In this document: positions 26,767 to 36,647 of the stretch, one piece after another | Layout: each line of letters opens with the position of its first letter | Numbering within the stretch: position 1 is the first letter of the stretch | From: Delphinapterus leucas | Taxonomy: Eukaryota; Chordata; Mammalia; Artiodactyla; Monodontidae | DNA: 64,000 nucleotides | NCBI RefSeq assembly: GCF_002288925.2 | Contig: NW_022098037.1 | Span: 7,109,524-7,173,523 of the forward strand | Reading direction: 5' to 3' | Position numbers and translations under genes: made by a program | Notes under the pieces: generated by a model | Seen by the model: the letters and a program-made list of their open reading frames with translations, nothing else | Database searches by the model: none | Told to the model about the DNA's origin: nothing

Positions 26767-29700
26767 CCCTCCTTCCCCCTCATCCCACCCGTCTAGGTCA
26801 TCACAGAGCACCAGGCTGAGGTCCCTGTGATACACAGCAGGTTCTCACTAGCTATCTATTTTACACATAGTAGTGTATTTTTGTCAAAACTAATCTTCCA
26901 ATTCATCCCACCCTCCCCTTCCCCCACCCGTGTCCACATATCTGTTCTCTACATCTGCATCTCTATTCCTGCCCTGCAAATAGGTTCATCTGTATCAGTT
27001 TTCTAGATTCCACATATATGTGTTAATATACGATATTTGTTTTTCTTTCTGACTTACTTCACTCTGTATGACAGACTCTAGGTCCATCCACATCTCTAAA
27101 AACCTAGTTTCATTCGTTTTTATGGCTGAGTAATGTTCCATTTTATATATGTACCACATCTCCTTTATCCATTCATCTGTCGATGGACATTTAGGTTGTT
27201 TCCATGTCCTGGCTATTGTAAATAGTGCTGCAATGAACACTGGGGTACAAGTGACTTTTTGAATCATGGTTTTCTCAGGGTATATGCCCAGTAGTGGGAT
27301 TGCTGGGTCGTATGGTAGTTCTATTTTGTTTTTTAAGGAACCTCCATACTGTTCTCCATAGTGGCTGTATCAATTTACATTCCCACCAACAGTGCAGGAG
27401 GGTTCCCTTTTCTCCACACCCTCTCCAGCATTTATTGTTTGTAGATTTTTTTGACGATGGCCATTCTGACCAGTATGAGGTGATACCTCACTGTAGTTCT
27501 GATTTGCATTTCTCTTTTAAAGATGAGAAAACTGAGTCTTTATACAAGTAAAATAATCTGAACTCAAACACTCGAACTCCAGATACTAAATATTTTTGAA
27601 AGTGTTTCAGCTTGTTAAAGCATGATGCCATAGACTCTGGGTGTTGATGTGTCAATGCAGACTGTAACAAACTGAGTGTAATAAATGTACCATGCTGGTG
27701 GGGCATGCTGATAATGGGGAATGTTGTGCACAAGGGTTGGGAGTGTGAGTCAAGGAATAAATGGGAACTCTATACTTTCTGCTCAATTTTGCTGTGAACC
27801 TAAAATTGCTCTAAAAAATAAAGTTTAATTTTTTTAAAAAGATGGAAAATTCCTGAGTATTGCATAGATATAATTTTTGTTATTCAAAGCTAATAAATGA
27901 TCAACCTGCTTCTCACTAAAACTAAGATGCTATTGTGCTGAATACTGGGAATCAAATTTTTCTGATCAAATTTCCTAAAATAGATGCTGTTTATCTGGAA
28001 TTATTTAAAAAGATAGGTATTAAAATTTTTTTCAGGATTAGATCATAAATTGTCTTTAAATGGATACTCAAATGTTCACACAAGATAGGCTAAGGATTGA
28101 AATACTAGTCTTGGAAAATAAGGGAATAAGGATGAAAATGTTTATTCAGAAAACTACTTCTTGATAAGGAAGATTAAAGAGGCTTGGGAAAAAAAAAGTT
28201 ATACTTTCCACAGCAGTAATTTCCAATTTTTTCTGGATGCAAATTCATCTGGTATGTCAATCTTTTGCTTTGGCACTCATTTTACCTACTTTCATCTACT
28301 ATTATCAAAACCTCACCAAAATGAAATGACCTGGTTTTTTAATAAAACAAGATTATATGAATGATTTATTCAAGCAAGACACTGATCTAAGCATCAATAT
28401 ATTTTAATTAGTTATAATTTATCTGAATATTCTTGATATCTAATCTAGAAACAACGGTAATTGTGAAGTCTAAAGAAATCTGAAACAACTGTAATTTAAT
28501 TTAAAAAAATCTGTGCTTTCTATTGGTGAGAGTCATAGGCCCTAATACTACTGTGATTTCTGTTGACCAAATTTAAAGAAAATGTGAAATTTAAGTTAAA
28601 GGTAAAAAAATATATATACATGATTTTTTTCCCCCATCCAAGTTCATGTACCCCAAATTCAGAACAACTATGTAAATGATTTTCTGAAAATCAGATCAAC
28701 AAAAGGCTTTTCCTCTTGGCTAGGGAAGATCTTTGCTGTGGATAAATCATGTTTTTTAAATTATCCATAAAGGTATTATCTATCTTCTCTAGAGCTGGTT
28801 TTTGAGAGTCTAAAATATTAAATATGCTACCTGTTATACAACTTAATGCTTTAATAAAGGATATATTACTATATCACGATTTTGAATTTTTAAGTATGTA
28901 ATTGGTATCTTTTGTAATCCTACACATTTTATTTTATGCATTTAAAAACATTAATTTCATTTCACTAGACTGCCAAAGGGCCCATGGCACATTTAAGAAC
29001 CTCTGCTTTTCAAAGATTATTCAGCATAATAAATGTTTTTGAGTCTGTTCCCATGTAATTATTGCTATAACACACATAAATATGTACTTTTTAGAAAGCC
29101 ACTATCACTTGACAAAATACACCTGGCTTCATTTATGGGCTGCTGAAGCTCATTTCTAAGATGTTTATGTTTTCTGCATTTTCCTTCTAAACCCCTAGGC
29201 CACCATAAAGTAGGTTTCTCAACCTTGGCTCTATTGATGTTTTGGGCTGGATAATTCTTTGTTGTGAAGGACTATCCTGTACACTACAGGATGTTTGCAG
29301 AATCTCTGACCTCTACCCACTAAATGCCACAAAAACTCCCCAACTGTGACAAGTAAAAACATCTCTAGACATTGCCAAATGTCCCCTGGTTGAGAACTAC
29401 TACTCTGAAGTGTAGATGACTATGGATATATTATAAGTAACATGATCAATAACAGTAACTGTCCCCACCTCTGAAAGTTTCAGCAGAGAAGAAACAGAAA
29501 GGTAACAATCTTTCCAATCCATTTAACCATCCATCCTCTTTATAAGGGTTTAAAGCAAACCTGAAATACCTTGATTTGGGACAAGAGGGGAAAACACAAG
29601 GTGCCTAGTTTGTCAGATAAGTTGAAAACTTCTTGATGCATCCATCACCCACCTATTCCTAAGGCAGTGCATTTTATTGACGAGAAAAAAAGAAGACAAA

Positions 29701-32700
29701 GGAAGAAATATGGAATTAACAGTTGAACATGGAAAAAAAAAACACCGTTGGGCTTCCCCGGTGGCACAGTGGTTGAGAGTCCGCCTGCCGATGCAGGGGA
29801 CGCGGGTTCGTGCCCCGGTCCGGGAGGTTCCCACAAGCCGCGGAGCGGCTGGGCCCGTGAGCCATGGCCGCTGAGCCTGCGTGTCCGGAGCCTGTGCTCC
29901 GCAGCGGGAGAGGCCATGGCAGTGGGAAGCCCGCGTACCGCAAAAAACAAACAAAAAAACAAAAAAAAAACCACTGTGGTATTTCAGGTTTGTAAAATAT
30001 CCAATTTGCATATCCAGTTCTTTAAAAGAGAAACAGTATTTTAAATTCATGGATCTCTTGGTATACCACTTTTGGTTGAATATGTCCTGGAAACCAGAGA
30101 GAGAAGCAATCCACGGTTTTACTAAGCTTCATCTGACACTTAAACCCAGCAGTTGTAAAAGTTATAAAAGCAGTTGGAAAAGTTGTAGCAGAAAATAGGG
30201 TTTTAAGCAAAACATTATTTGGTTGAAGGTTAAGTCTGATGGTGGGCTTAAAAATTGGATGTAGGGCTTCCCTGGTGGTGCAGTGGTTGAGAGTCCACCT
30301 GCCGATGCAGGGGACACAGGTTCGTGCCCCGGTCTGGGAAGATCCCACATGCCGCGGAGCGGCTGGGCCTGTGAGCCATGGCCGCTGAGCCTGCGCGTCC
30401 GGAGCCTGTGCTCCGCAATGGGAGAGGCCATAGCAGTGAGAGGCCCGCGTACCGCAAAAAAAAGAAAAAAAAAAATTGTATGTAGATTTTTTTTAGGTCG
30501 TATGAAAATTCTCAGCACTTTTTGCCTGTACTTAAAGATTTTTTTAAAAAGAAACATTTTAGAATATTTAAAAAATGACTAAAACCCCAGTATTCTAGGC
30601 ATGTTACAAGTCTGAGTCAAAGTAACACACCTGACTGCCCTGTTTATTGATACTGAGTACTTTTAAGATTCACAGTAAGGTTAAACTTCTGCTCAGTCTT
30701 ACCTGTGCTATGTATAGACCTTGTGTCATCCTCCACCTTCCTCCATTTAAAATTTGCAGTCCCAGTGGACTTCCACAAGATTTTGCTGATAAGGGCCAGA
30801 ATAGAAATGCTTACTGGAGACTTGTGAGGGAAGAAGAGGTGACCCTAAGTAACTCTGCCAATTGGGTCTGATTCAACTACTTTCCTTTCTCCGTCTTCTA
30901 ACTTTTCTCCTACCTTGGTTCTAGTCATTAGAAGAGTTACAAAGTGGCTCAGTATCCAGAAAGTTTTTAAAAAGCTATGTTCTTCACTTTTCTCTTTCTC
31001 AGAGAACTTTAAAACCGGTATTAGTGATGAAGAGCCCTAGCAATTGGTTTCAAATTTAATTCCCATTTGAGTTTAGCTGTGACTGAAGTTACTGGTTGGG
31101 TTTGGTTCAAACCAGATTATGTGAAAAAACCAAAACCAAAACAAACAAACAAACAAACAAAAACCCCCCAAATCAAACCCCCCCCAAAAAAAAAAAACAA
31201 ACCCAAACCCACCCAAAACAAATCAAAACCTACCAGGTTTTCTTTTTCCTCCAGTTCACTTCCAGTTCAAAAAGTAATAACTGAGGTTCATTTTTTACTA
31301 AGGGAAACAAGAGTTGTTTTGGTTCTTGTTTAAGGCTTTAACTAAACAAGGCCCACAGGTATAACAGGTGCTATAAACAAATAACAACCCATTTTGGAAA
31401 ACTACATTGATCTTAACTAGGGAGAAAACGACACTTCGTGTTTGAATAACTATATTATATCCTTGGAATTTATCATTATCAAAAAGACATTATATCAAAT
31501 AGACATGGCATAGTAAAGAGGAGAATACAAATCTAAAAACTAAATTTTAAAATAGCTTTAAAGAAGACACTGCAGTCTCTCCCTTGAAAATGATGTAAAT
31601 ATGCATCATATTCAGATCAGATGGTGCAATAGAACAGAAGACTGAGACAGTTTTGTTTTTATCAGTTAATAGATCAGAGTTGGAATCCCAGCTCTTTTAA
31701 TTTCTAGCTGTGTGACTGGGCAAGTTAGAGCAGCTACTGCAGCCATAAATACTATACACTCAAATACATGGTGAGTGAATGAATAAACGACTAAGCAAAT
31801 GATTTAAGCCTCTCTACATCTCAGTTTCTGTATTTCTAAAAAAGAGATAATTGGACCTCTCTCAAAGAGCTGTTCTGTGATGATTAAATACATGTAAAGC
31901 ACTTAGTACAATGCCTCACACAGAATAAGCACACAATAAATATTAGTTATTGTCATCACACCAAGTATTGATAAAAAGTCTACAACTGACATAAACATCC
32001 AAACTGTTACAATATGAATTCTAAATGAGTTACAGTCAACCCTAGATTATCAACCATTAAGGAGAAAAAGGCATAAGCTACCTTTAAATTTCATGAATTT
32101 TTAGTCAACAAAATTTTTTCTAGAGTTCAAGGAAGAAATAGGAAATAGTGATATAGTCAAGACAGCCAACCGTTTTGGGGGGTAGTGGAGAGAAGAATAG
32201 AAAGAGGGAAAGAGTGAATCATGAGGCTTTGATAATGCATAAGCAATCAATAAACAAAAGACAATTATTATATTTGATCTAGTCTTCAGCAAATAACACT
32301 CACTCCCCAGGCACTGAAAACTGTTAGGCCCTACAAAGGTGCGGGGCTATCCCTACCTCAGGGCAGCTGTATGAAGCTGCTTTCACAGATGTGTTTGTTG
32401 GTTGTTTTGTTGGTGCTTACTTTTTAAACTGGAGATGAGAAGTATGGGGATGGAGTATTCGCCCTTCTCTGCTAACAATCCTGGAACAGTCTCTCTCCAG
32501 ATACTTCTCCACCCTACCGTGGTATACAAAGTGAAGGGCTAAATCCTTGGCTTACTGCTTTTCAGTCAGTCAATTTTTTATGCCATTTATAGAGGCAGCA
32601 GTCCAAGATAAAACTCAGGGAAGCAAGCACCTAGACTCTGAGCCTGTTAGATAAAAAATATTGACTTGAGCCCCTTACTCTATCAATCATCATATCACAT

Positions 32701-35700
32701 TTCAATTTCTTTTGTCTTAATGAGAAGGCAGAAGTTATTTTGATAACTAAACAAAAACAACAGCTGGAACCTTATACAAGTTAAAATAGTTTTCCTGTCT
32801 CCATGCAGTTTTTATTAATATATCTAACAAAAACTATACGCTAAGGCTTTACCTCATATTATTTATAAGACAGAATGAACTGAATATTGTTTGACTCAAC
32901 TGTGAATTATCTCATTTCCCCCCATTCTCCCTATTTTTTTGGGGGGTGTGTTATTTGCTTTATTTTATTTTATTATAAATTTATTTTATTTATTCACTTT
33001 TGGCTGCATTGGGTCTGCGTTGCTGAACGCCGGCTTTCTCTAGTTGCGGCGAGCAGGGTCTACTCTTCGTTGCGGTGCACGGGCTTCTTGTTGAGGTGGC
33101 TTCTCTTGTTGTGGAGCACGGGCTCTAGGCGCGTGGGTTTCAGTAGTTGTGGCTCGCGGGCTCTAGAGTGCAGGCTCAGTAGTTGTGGAGCATGGGCTTA
33201 GCTGCTCTGCAGCATGTGGGATTTTCCCGGACCAGGGATGGAACCCATGTCCCCTGCATTGGCAGGAGGATTCTTAACCACTGTGCCACCAGGGAAGTCC
33301 TATTTGCTTCGTTTTAAAAAATTAATCACAGGCCATCATCAAAAATTCTAGAAACAATAAATGCTGGAGAGGGTGTGGAGAAAAGGGAACACTCTTGCAC
33401 TGTTGGTGGGAATGTAAATTGATACAGCCACTATGGAGAACAGTATGGAGGTTCCTTAAAAAACTAAAGATAGAACTACCATACGACCCAGCAATCCCAC
33501 TATTGGGCATATACCCTGAGAAAACCATAATTCAAAAAGAGTCACATACAGGGCTTCCCTGGTGGCACAGTGGTTGAGAGTCCGCCTGCCGATGCAGGGG
33601 ACACGGGTTCATGCCCCGGTCTGGGAAGATCCCACATGCCGCGGAGTGGCTGGGCCCGTGAGCCATGGCCGCTGAGCCTGCACATCCAGAGCCTGTTTTC
33701 CGCAACGGGAGAGGCCACAACAGTGAGAGGCCCGTGTACCGCAAAAAAAAAAAAAAAGAGTCATGTACCAAAATGTTCATTGCAGCTCTATTTACAATAG
33801 CTAAGATATGGAAGCAACCTAAGTGTCCATCAACAGATGAATGGATAAAGAAGATGTGGCACATCTATACAATGGAATATTACTCAGCCATAAAAAGAAA
33901 TGAAATTGAGTTATTTGTAGTGAGGTGGATGGACCTAGAGTCTGTCATACAGAGTGAAGTAAGTCAGAAAGAGAAAAACAAATACTGCATGCTACCACAT
34001 ATATATGGAATCTAAGAAAAAAAAAAAAAGGTCATGAAGAACCTAGGGGTAAGATGGGAATAAAGACGCAGACCTACTAGAGAATGGACTTGAGGACATG
34101 GGGAGGGGGAAGGGTAAGCTGGGACAAAGTGAGAGAGTGGCATGGACATATATACACTACCAAACGTAAAATAGATAGCTAGTGGGAAGCAGCTGCATAG
34201 CACAGGGAGATCAGCTCCGTGCTTTGTGACCACCTAGAGGGGTGGGGTAGGGAGGGTGGCAGGGAGGGAGACGCAAGAGGAAAGAGATATGGAAACATAT
34301 GTATATGTATAATTCACTTTGTTATAAAGCAGAAACTAACTCACCATTGTAAAGCTATTATACTCCAATAAAGATGTTAAAAAAAAAAAGACAAAAAAAG
34401 GAAATAAAAGGTATACATATAAAAAAAATTAATCACAGGACTTTTATAGTAGCTTAACAAGCATAAGTTAACAATAATTAAACTGACAAAAATTGGTATT
34501 CACTAGTTAACTTCTTGGGAACATTCCTATATTGTGCCAATCAAAATGCATCTGGAATGGAGATACATCATACATTGTACAAAATACTAGGAGACTGGCT
34601 AGGACTGGGAAGTCTCTGGGTATTCTCTGGGTATTTCCTGTAGCAGGCCTTGACTTCTGAGTGAAATCATTTTAATTTCTGTATAAAGCATCCTTGAAAG
34701 GGTATTTAGCTTTAAGTGGTCACTATCATACCAGTGTGGGGCTTTTCTCTAGTCTATGGACAGAGCACAGTCAATGGTCTTCTTTAGTATTCAAGTATGT
34801 ATATGTATCCTGTTCCTAGTACACAATAATGTTCCCAATGACAACAATCTTGACTCCCACACTTTTTAGGCAGCAACCACCCCTCTCTGAACAGTCTCTA
34901 TTCAAGGACTTGATTGTGGAGGATACTCAGTCATATGGCAAACAGTAACTTCAGCACTCAGGAAGTTCACGACACCAAAATGGAGCCCTAAGGTTTAACA
35001 TGATCCTCAAGTGGTAAAGAAGACTGATAAAGAACAACACCTTTTGGTTTCAGATGACTGTTGTTCTATTTCCTTGTCCCCCTTCTCCTTTCTTAAACCC
35101 AATTTCAACCCATGCTTCCTATTTTCCTCCCCACTCTCTTTTTTAGCTTTTTATAAGACAGGAGTCCCTGGATCTTGTACCTCACCTGTAACGGGGTTAC
35201 TTAATCCTTACTTCACAAGTCATTTGCAGAAAGTTTTTTTTTTTTTAATTTCCATAATGATATTTAATGCCCCAGTTATGTTTCTAGGCTACCTCCCCAT
35301 CATCTCTTGGATCAAGCAATGTAAAATAATTTTGATATAAACTGAAACAATGTATACTTAAAATGTAATCTTTGGGGTAAGAGAAACATAACCAATTTCA
35401 AAATAAAAAATGTCTTTAACTGTGAAATCTTGGAATTCCTTTTGCTTTCTTTAACCACAATAAACCTTCCTGAACTAGTTTACAAAGCTTCTAGAAAATT
35501 AATTCAGCAGAGATGGGCTGTAGAAATGATGGTAAGAGAATCAAAGAGGATTTAAGGCAATGTTAACATAATAACTGGTTGACAAGAGGTTATGGTACAT
35601 GAATACATAGACTGTAATTCTTGTTTTACTCATTTGTTACCTTCAGAAGTGCAAGGTGACATCTGGGCTACTCATTAAACGAGTATCACAGGACCTACCT

Positions 35701-36440
35701 CCTCACAAACTGTAGAAAATCGGTTGAGGAACTGTACAGTGTGCACCACAAACTGGTTTAGAAATGCCACCGTTCTTTTCTGTTGAATAGCTGGCACCTG
35801 TGTCACGTAAAAATAAACATGATCCATACAGGAGGAACGTACACCGTGCTATCCCCTGGATATTAATAATAACGGGGCGTTTTGCTGTGTGAGATGAGTT
35901 ACTGAAAGTACTGCCAAGAGTCATTAATTTGTTTTCCTAAACTGTAGGGGTGGGGTGTCCGAAGGTGACAGAGGCTGCAAAGTCTGAGAATGGGCTCTGG
36001 ATTCACAGGTGTGAACTTTCGCAGGTAAAGGCAACACACAGAAACACACGAAAAACTCAAGGGCCGAATAAAAGAGGTAGGGTTAGAGATCGGAACCGGC
36101 CCGTGTCGCCAGCGCTTCACCCTTGACGATAGGGACTTGTGACCCGGGAAGCGTAGGCTGGGAGAGGCAAATTACCCCCGCCCCCCTTAGACAGCTCGGG
36201 AGGGACCCCTTTTTAATGTGGACTGTGGGATTCTCCCTCCCGAGAGAGGTGGAAGACAGGCCCAGGCCAGGGTTGAGCAAAAAGAGACACGGCGGGGGCG
36301 GGGGGGGCAGGTGTGTCTCTCTGGAAACCCGGCGTCCCTTCCCCATCCTCCTCCCAGGTCGCCGAAGTCCAACTCCTTCTTTTACAAACCTTAGTCAGGT
36401 CTATGCCTGACCCCATGAGAGGAAGCCCATCCTCATCCAT
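18607..36440 (-). CDS. WASHC3: WASHC3 (CCDC53), WASH complex subunit 3; exons 1-5, C-terminus not in window
   Basis: WASHC3 is a small coiled-coil subunit of the pentameric WASH complex (WASH1, strumpellin, SWIP, FAM21, CCDC53), which activates Arp2/3 on endosomes during retromer-linked sorting. Five coding exons were joined from the minus strand: 36390-36440, 35699-35797, 24464-24529, 22467-22574 and 18607-18717. They give 145 in-frame residues starting [17 protein letters not shown]. By recall of the human protein (194 residues) the order is collinear and nearly identical in exons 1-3; exons 4-5, an acidic and Ser/Thr/Gln-rich linker, are more diverged. Every junction is GT-AG and every intron is phase 0. 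The missing ~49 C-terminal codons were searched for by eye in 1-18606 and not found; since the human gene spans roughly 50 kb they probably lie beyond the left edge. NUP37 lies upstream in the same orientation. Confidence 0.95.
21125..21355 (+). mobile_element. MIR SINE
   Basis: Shows MIR landmarks in order: CCAGATTGCCTGGGTTAAA, CAGCAAGTTACTTAACCTCTG, GGGCTGTTGTGAGAATT and AAAAAGCACTTAGCAC. Ends approximate. Confidence 0.8.
21710..21880 (+). mobile_element. MER5A-like hAT MITE
   Basis: Contains GGATCTCTCAAATTTCAAG, AATCTTGTTAAAATGCAGATTCTGATTC, CATTTCTAACAGGCCCTCAGG and TGATTCTGAGGCTGCTGGCCC in MER5A order. It is diverged and the terminal inverted repeats are eroded. Confidence 0.7.
22467..22574 (-). 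CDS. WASHC3: WASHC3 coding exon 4
   Basis: Encodes 36 residues beginning [16 protein letters not shown] and ending [12 protein letters not shown]. The first ten residues match human WASHC3, while the Ser/Thr/Glu-rich second half carries several substitutions, as expected for a linker. The acceptor is TTTTCTTTTCTCAG and the donor GTAAGT. In the transcript a (CA)15 tract (22641-22670) lies about 66 nt upstream of the acceptor. Confidence 0.94.
22641..22670 (+). repeat. (GT)15 microsatellite beside WASHC3 exon 4
   Basis: Fifteen uninterrupted GT units. In the WASHC3 transcript (minus strand) it reads as CA repeats, 67-96 nt upstream of exon 4. CA repeats in this position can bind hnRNP L and alter exon use; that role here is an inference. 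Confidence 0.95.
22860..23025 (+). mobile_element. MIR SINE
   Basis: Landmarks GGATTTGGAGTCAGATTGCC, TGTGACCTTGTG, CTCAATTTTCTTACCTGTAAA and GTGGGGATAAGAAAACC occur in MIR order. Ends approximate. Confidence 0.78.
23787..23873 (+). mobile_element. Extremely truncated L1 3' end
   Basis: Only the last ~75 bp of the L1 3' UTR (GCTGATTCACTTTGTTATAA to CCAATAAAGATGTTAAA) plus an A-rich tail. It is flanked by AAAAGGACAAAGTCACA and AAAAGGATAAAGTCACA, a 17-bp duplication with one mismatch. Confidence 0.9.
24464..24529 (-). CDS. WASHC3: WASHC3 coding exon 3
   Basis: A 66-nt microexon-sized exon encoding [22 protein letters not shown]. The hydrophobic heptad-like spacing (L, L, I, I, L, I, L) fits the core of the coiled coil that gave the protein its old name CCDC53. 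The acceptor is TTTCTTTTCCAG and the donor GTTTGT. It is phase 0 at both ends and too short to stand out as an ORF. Confidence 0.95.
26103..26616 (-). mobile_element. Outer tRNA-derived SINE, interrupted by a CHR SINE
   Basis: The right part (26460-26616) reads in reverse as AGGGACTTCCCTGGAGGTCC and continues through GGTTAAGACTTTGCC to AAGACTTTAAAAAGTGGTTC; the tail continues at 26103-26112. The same tail (CAAGTTCAATAAAGACTT...GTGGTCCAATTC) is seen in the intact relative at 51079-51278. TATGATGCCAATTTT flanks it on both sides (26088-26102 and 26617-26631). Confidence 0.85.
26113..26448 (-). mobile_element. Long-form CHR SINE nested in another SINE
   Basis: In reverse, starts GGGACTTCCCTGGTGGCGCAG and ends with an AAATAAATAAATTTATT tail. 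Flanked by GTGGACCATTT and GTGAACCACTTT, a duplication of the host SINE's own tail sequence, with mismatches. Confidence 0.9.
26632..27518 (-). mobile_element. L1 3' end with internal (TA)n
   Basis: In reverse this is the end of L1 ORF2 (peptides [17 protein letters not shown] and [18 protein letters not shown]) followed by 3' UTR to CCAATAAAAATT. It contains an (AT) microsatellite at 26727-26762. Inserted in the MIR next to the nested SINE pair. Confidence 0.9.
26727..26762 (+). repeat. (TA)18 microsatellite
   Basis: Uninterrupted alternating TA within the L1 3' UTR segment, expanded from the TATGTATATA-like motif present in sister L1 copies in this window. Confidence 0.95.
29210..29405. 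mobile_element. MER20-like hAT MITE
   Basis: Contains GTTTCTCAACCTTGGCTC, GTTTTGGGCTGGATAATTC, TTTGTTGTGAAGGAC, CCTCTACCCACTAAATGCC, ACATTGCCAAATGTCCCCTGG and ends GGTTGAGAACTAC, which pairs with the start as terminal inverted repeats (TTCTCAACC/GGTTGAGAA). The family name is from memory. Confidence 0.8.
29750..29970 (+). mobile_element. CHR-2 type SINE, near full length
   Basis: Body from GGGCTTCCCCGGTGGCACAG through GACGCGGGTTCGTGCCCC to CCGCGTACCGC and an A-rich tail. Its CpG sites are largely intact, suggesting youth. Imperfect flanking AAACACCGTT / AAACCACTGT. Confidence 0.93.
30264..30470 (+). mobile_element. CHR-2 type SINE
   Basis: Full body from GGGCTTCCCTGGTGGTGCAG to GCGTACCGC plus A-rich tail. 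Flanked by AAAATTGGATGTA (30251-30263) and AAAATTGTATGTA (ending 30484), one mismatch. Confidence 0.93.
31123..31232 (+). repeat. A/C-rich low-complexity tract
   Basis: A run of AAACC, AAAC and poly-C/poly-A units (for example (CAAA)4 followed by ACCCCCC). It makes a Lys/Pro/Thr/Gln-rich spurious reading frame. It is not attached to a recognisable SINE body. Confidence 0.85.
31670..31960 (+). mobile_element. MIR SINE with ~85-bp internal insertion
   Basis: MIR landmarks are AATCCCAGCTCTTTTAATTTC, TAGCTGTGTGACTGGGCAAG, CTCTCTACATCTCAGTTTC, GAGCTGTTCTGTGATGATTAA and AAAGCACTTAGTACAATGCC. Between GGGCAAGTTA and TTTAAGCCTC about 85 extra bases (near 31726-31808) break the usual spacing. Confidence 0.75.
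32961..33300 (-). mobile_element. Long-form CHR SINE
   Basis: In reverse, starts GGACTTCCCTGGTGGCACAG and ends in an AAATAAAATAAATTTAT tail. The exact duplication TATTTGCTT flanks it (32952-32960 and 33301-33309). Confidence 0.93.
33333..34422 (+). mobile_element. 5'-truncated L1 interrupted by a SINE
   Basis: Encodes the broken end of L1 ORF2 (for example [17 protein letters not shown] and [17 protein letters not shown]) and the complete 3' UTR with CCAATAAAGATGTTAAA. Flanked by AAAAATTAATCACAGG at 33316-33332 and 34423-34439. A CHR-2 SINE sits at 33550-33752. Confidence 0.93.
33550..33752 (+). mobile_element. CHR-2 type SINE nested in L1
   Basis: Body from GGGCTTCCCTGGTGGCACAG to CCGTGTACCGC and poly(A). 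The L1 target AAAAGAGTCATGTAC is duplicated around it (AAAAGAGTCACATAC on the left), with two differences, so this SINE postdates the L1. Confidence 0.93.
35699..35797 (-). CDS. WASHC3: WASHC3 coding exon 2
   Basis: Encodes 33 residues beginning [16 protein letters not shown] and ending NRFSTVCEE, a helical segment that is essentially identical to human WASHC3 from memory. It is preceded by a TTTTTACGTGACACAG acceptor and followed by the donor GTAGGT. At 99 nt, with phase 0 at both ends, it could be skipped without a frameshift. Confidence 0.95.
36390..36440 (-). CDS. WASHC3: WASHC3 coding exon 1 (start codon)
   Basis: Encodes 17 residues, [17 protein letters not shown]. The ATG at 36440-36438 has a good context (GAGGAG before it, G at +4) and matches the known human start. 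The exon ends AAG followed by the donor GTTTGT. The open frame continues upstream without a stop, but no in-frame ATG lies in that extension (it begins with TTG), so this ATG is the sensible start. The 5' UTR lies just to the right, within the CpG-rich promoter block; its exact 5' end cannot be read from sequence. Confidence 0.95.
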
Positions 36441-36628
36441 CTCCTCAGCGGGCGGGGGACCCAGGGCTCGCCCACAAACCCCTCCCCGACCCGGCCCGGC
36501 CCGCCCAACCCGGTAATAGCGTCCGAAAGCCTCCCCTAGTCCCCGCCTCCCGGGCCCTTCCCGCCGGAAGGAAACGCCTCCCCCAGCCAATCACTCGGCG
36601 GCTCCCGGGGAGCCCGCCCCTTCGCACG

Positions 36629-36647
36629 GCAGTCTGGGATTGATAGT
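36629..36647 (-). promoter_or_regulatory. ZNF143/SBS-like motif
   Basis: The minus strand reads ACTATCAATCCCAGACTGC, matching the known ZNF143/THAP11 motif ACTACAATTCCCAGAATGC at 15 of 19 positions, including the core TCCCAGA. It lies about 190 bp upstream of the WASHC3 start codon and in the same orientation, a common placement in CpG promoters. Binding is inferred. Confidence 0.55.

Larger units (their letters stand above)
26040..27575 (-). mobile_element. MIR SINE split by later insertions
   Basis: The left part (about 26040-26102: CACACCAAGTCTATGAAG, ACTATTATGATGCCAATTTT) and right part (about 27519-27575: AGATGAGAAAACTGAGTC) together read as one reverse-strand MIR. Roughly 1.4 kb of younger SINE and L1 sequence sits between them. 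Confidence 0.7.
24530..35698. other. WASHC3 intron 2, repeat-rich
   Basis: An 11-kb intron. It contains the nested MIR/SINE/L1 stack (26.0-27.6 kb), a MER20-like element (29.2 kb), two CHR-2 SINEs (29.75 and 30.26 kb), an A/C-rich low-complexity tract (31.1 kb), a MIR (31.7 kb), a CHR SINE (33.0 kb) and an L1 split by a SINE (33.3-34.4 kb). The segments 24.6-26.0, 27.6-29.2 and 34.4-35.7 kb show nothing recognisable. Confidence 0.75.

Noticed and set aside
29613..30582. Several overlapping ORFs of 65-145 codons on both strands
   Set aside because: All pass through the two CHR-2 SINEs; the GC-rich SINE body is open in several frames and the same peptides recur at every SINE copy.
31067..31333. 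Lys/Pro/Gln-rich ORF
   Set aside because: Produced by the A/C-rich low-complexity tract.
33665..34015. 116-codon ORF resembling a protein domain
   Set aside because: It is the tail of L1 ORF2 fused by chance to SINE sequence; the same peptide appears in the L1 copies near 4.6, 5.6 and 27.1 kb.
36213..36590. Apparent 50-residue N-terminal extension of WASHC3 in frame with the start codon
   Set aside because: The upstream frame is open but begins at TTG, not ATG, and runs through GC-rich 5' UTR; the ATG at 36440 has good context and matches the known start.
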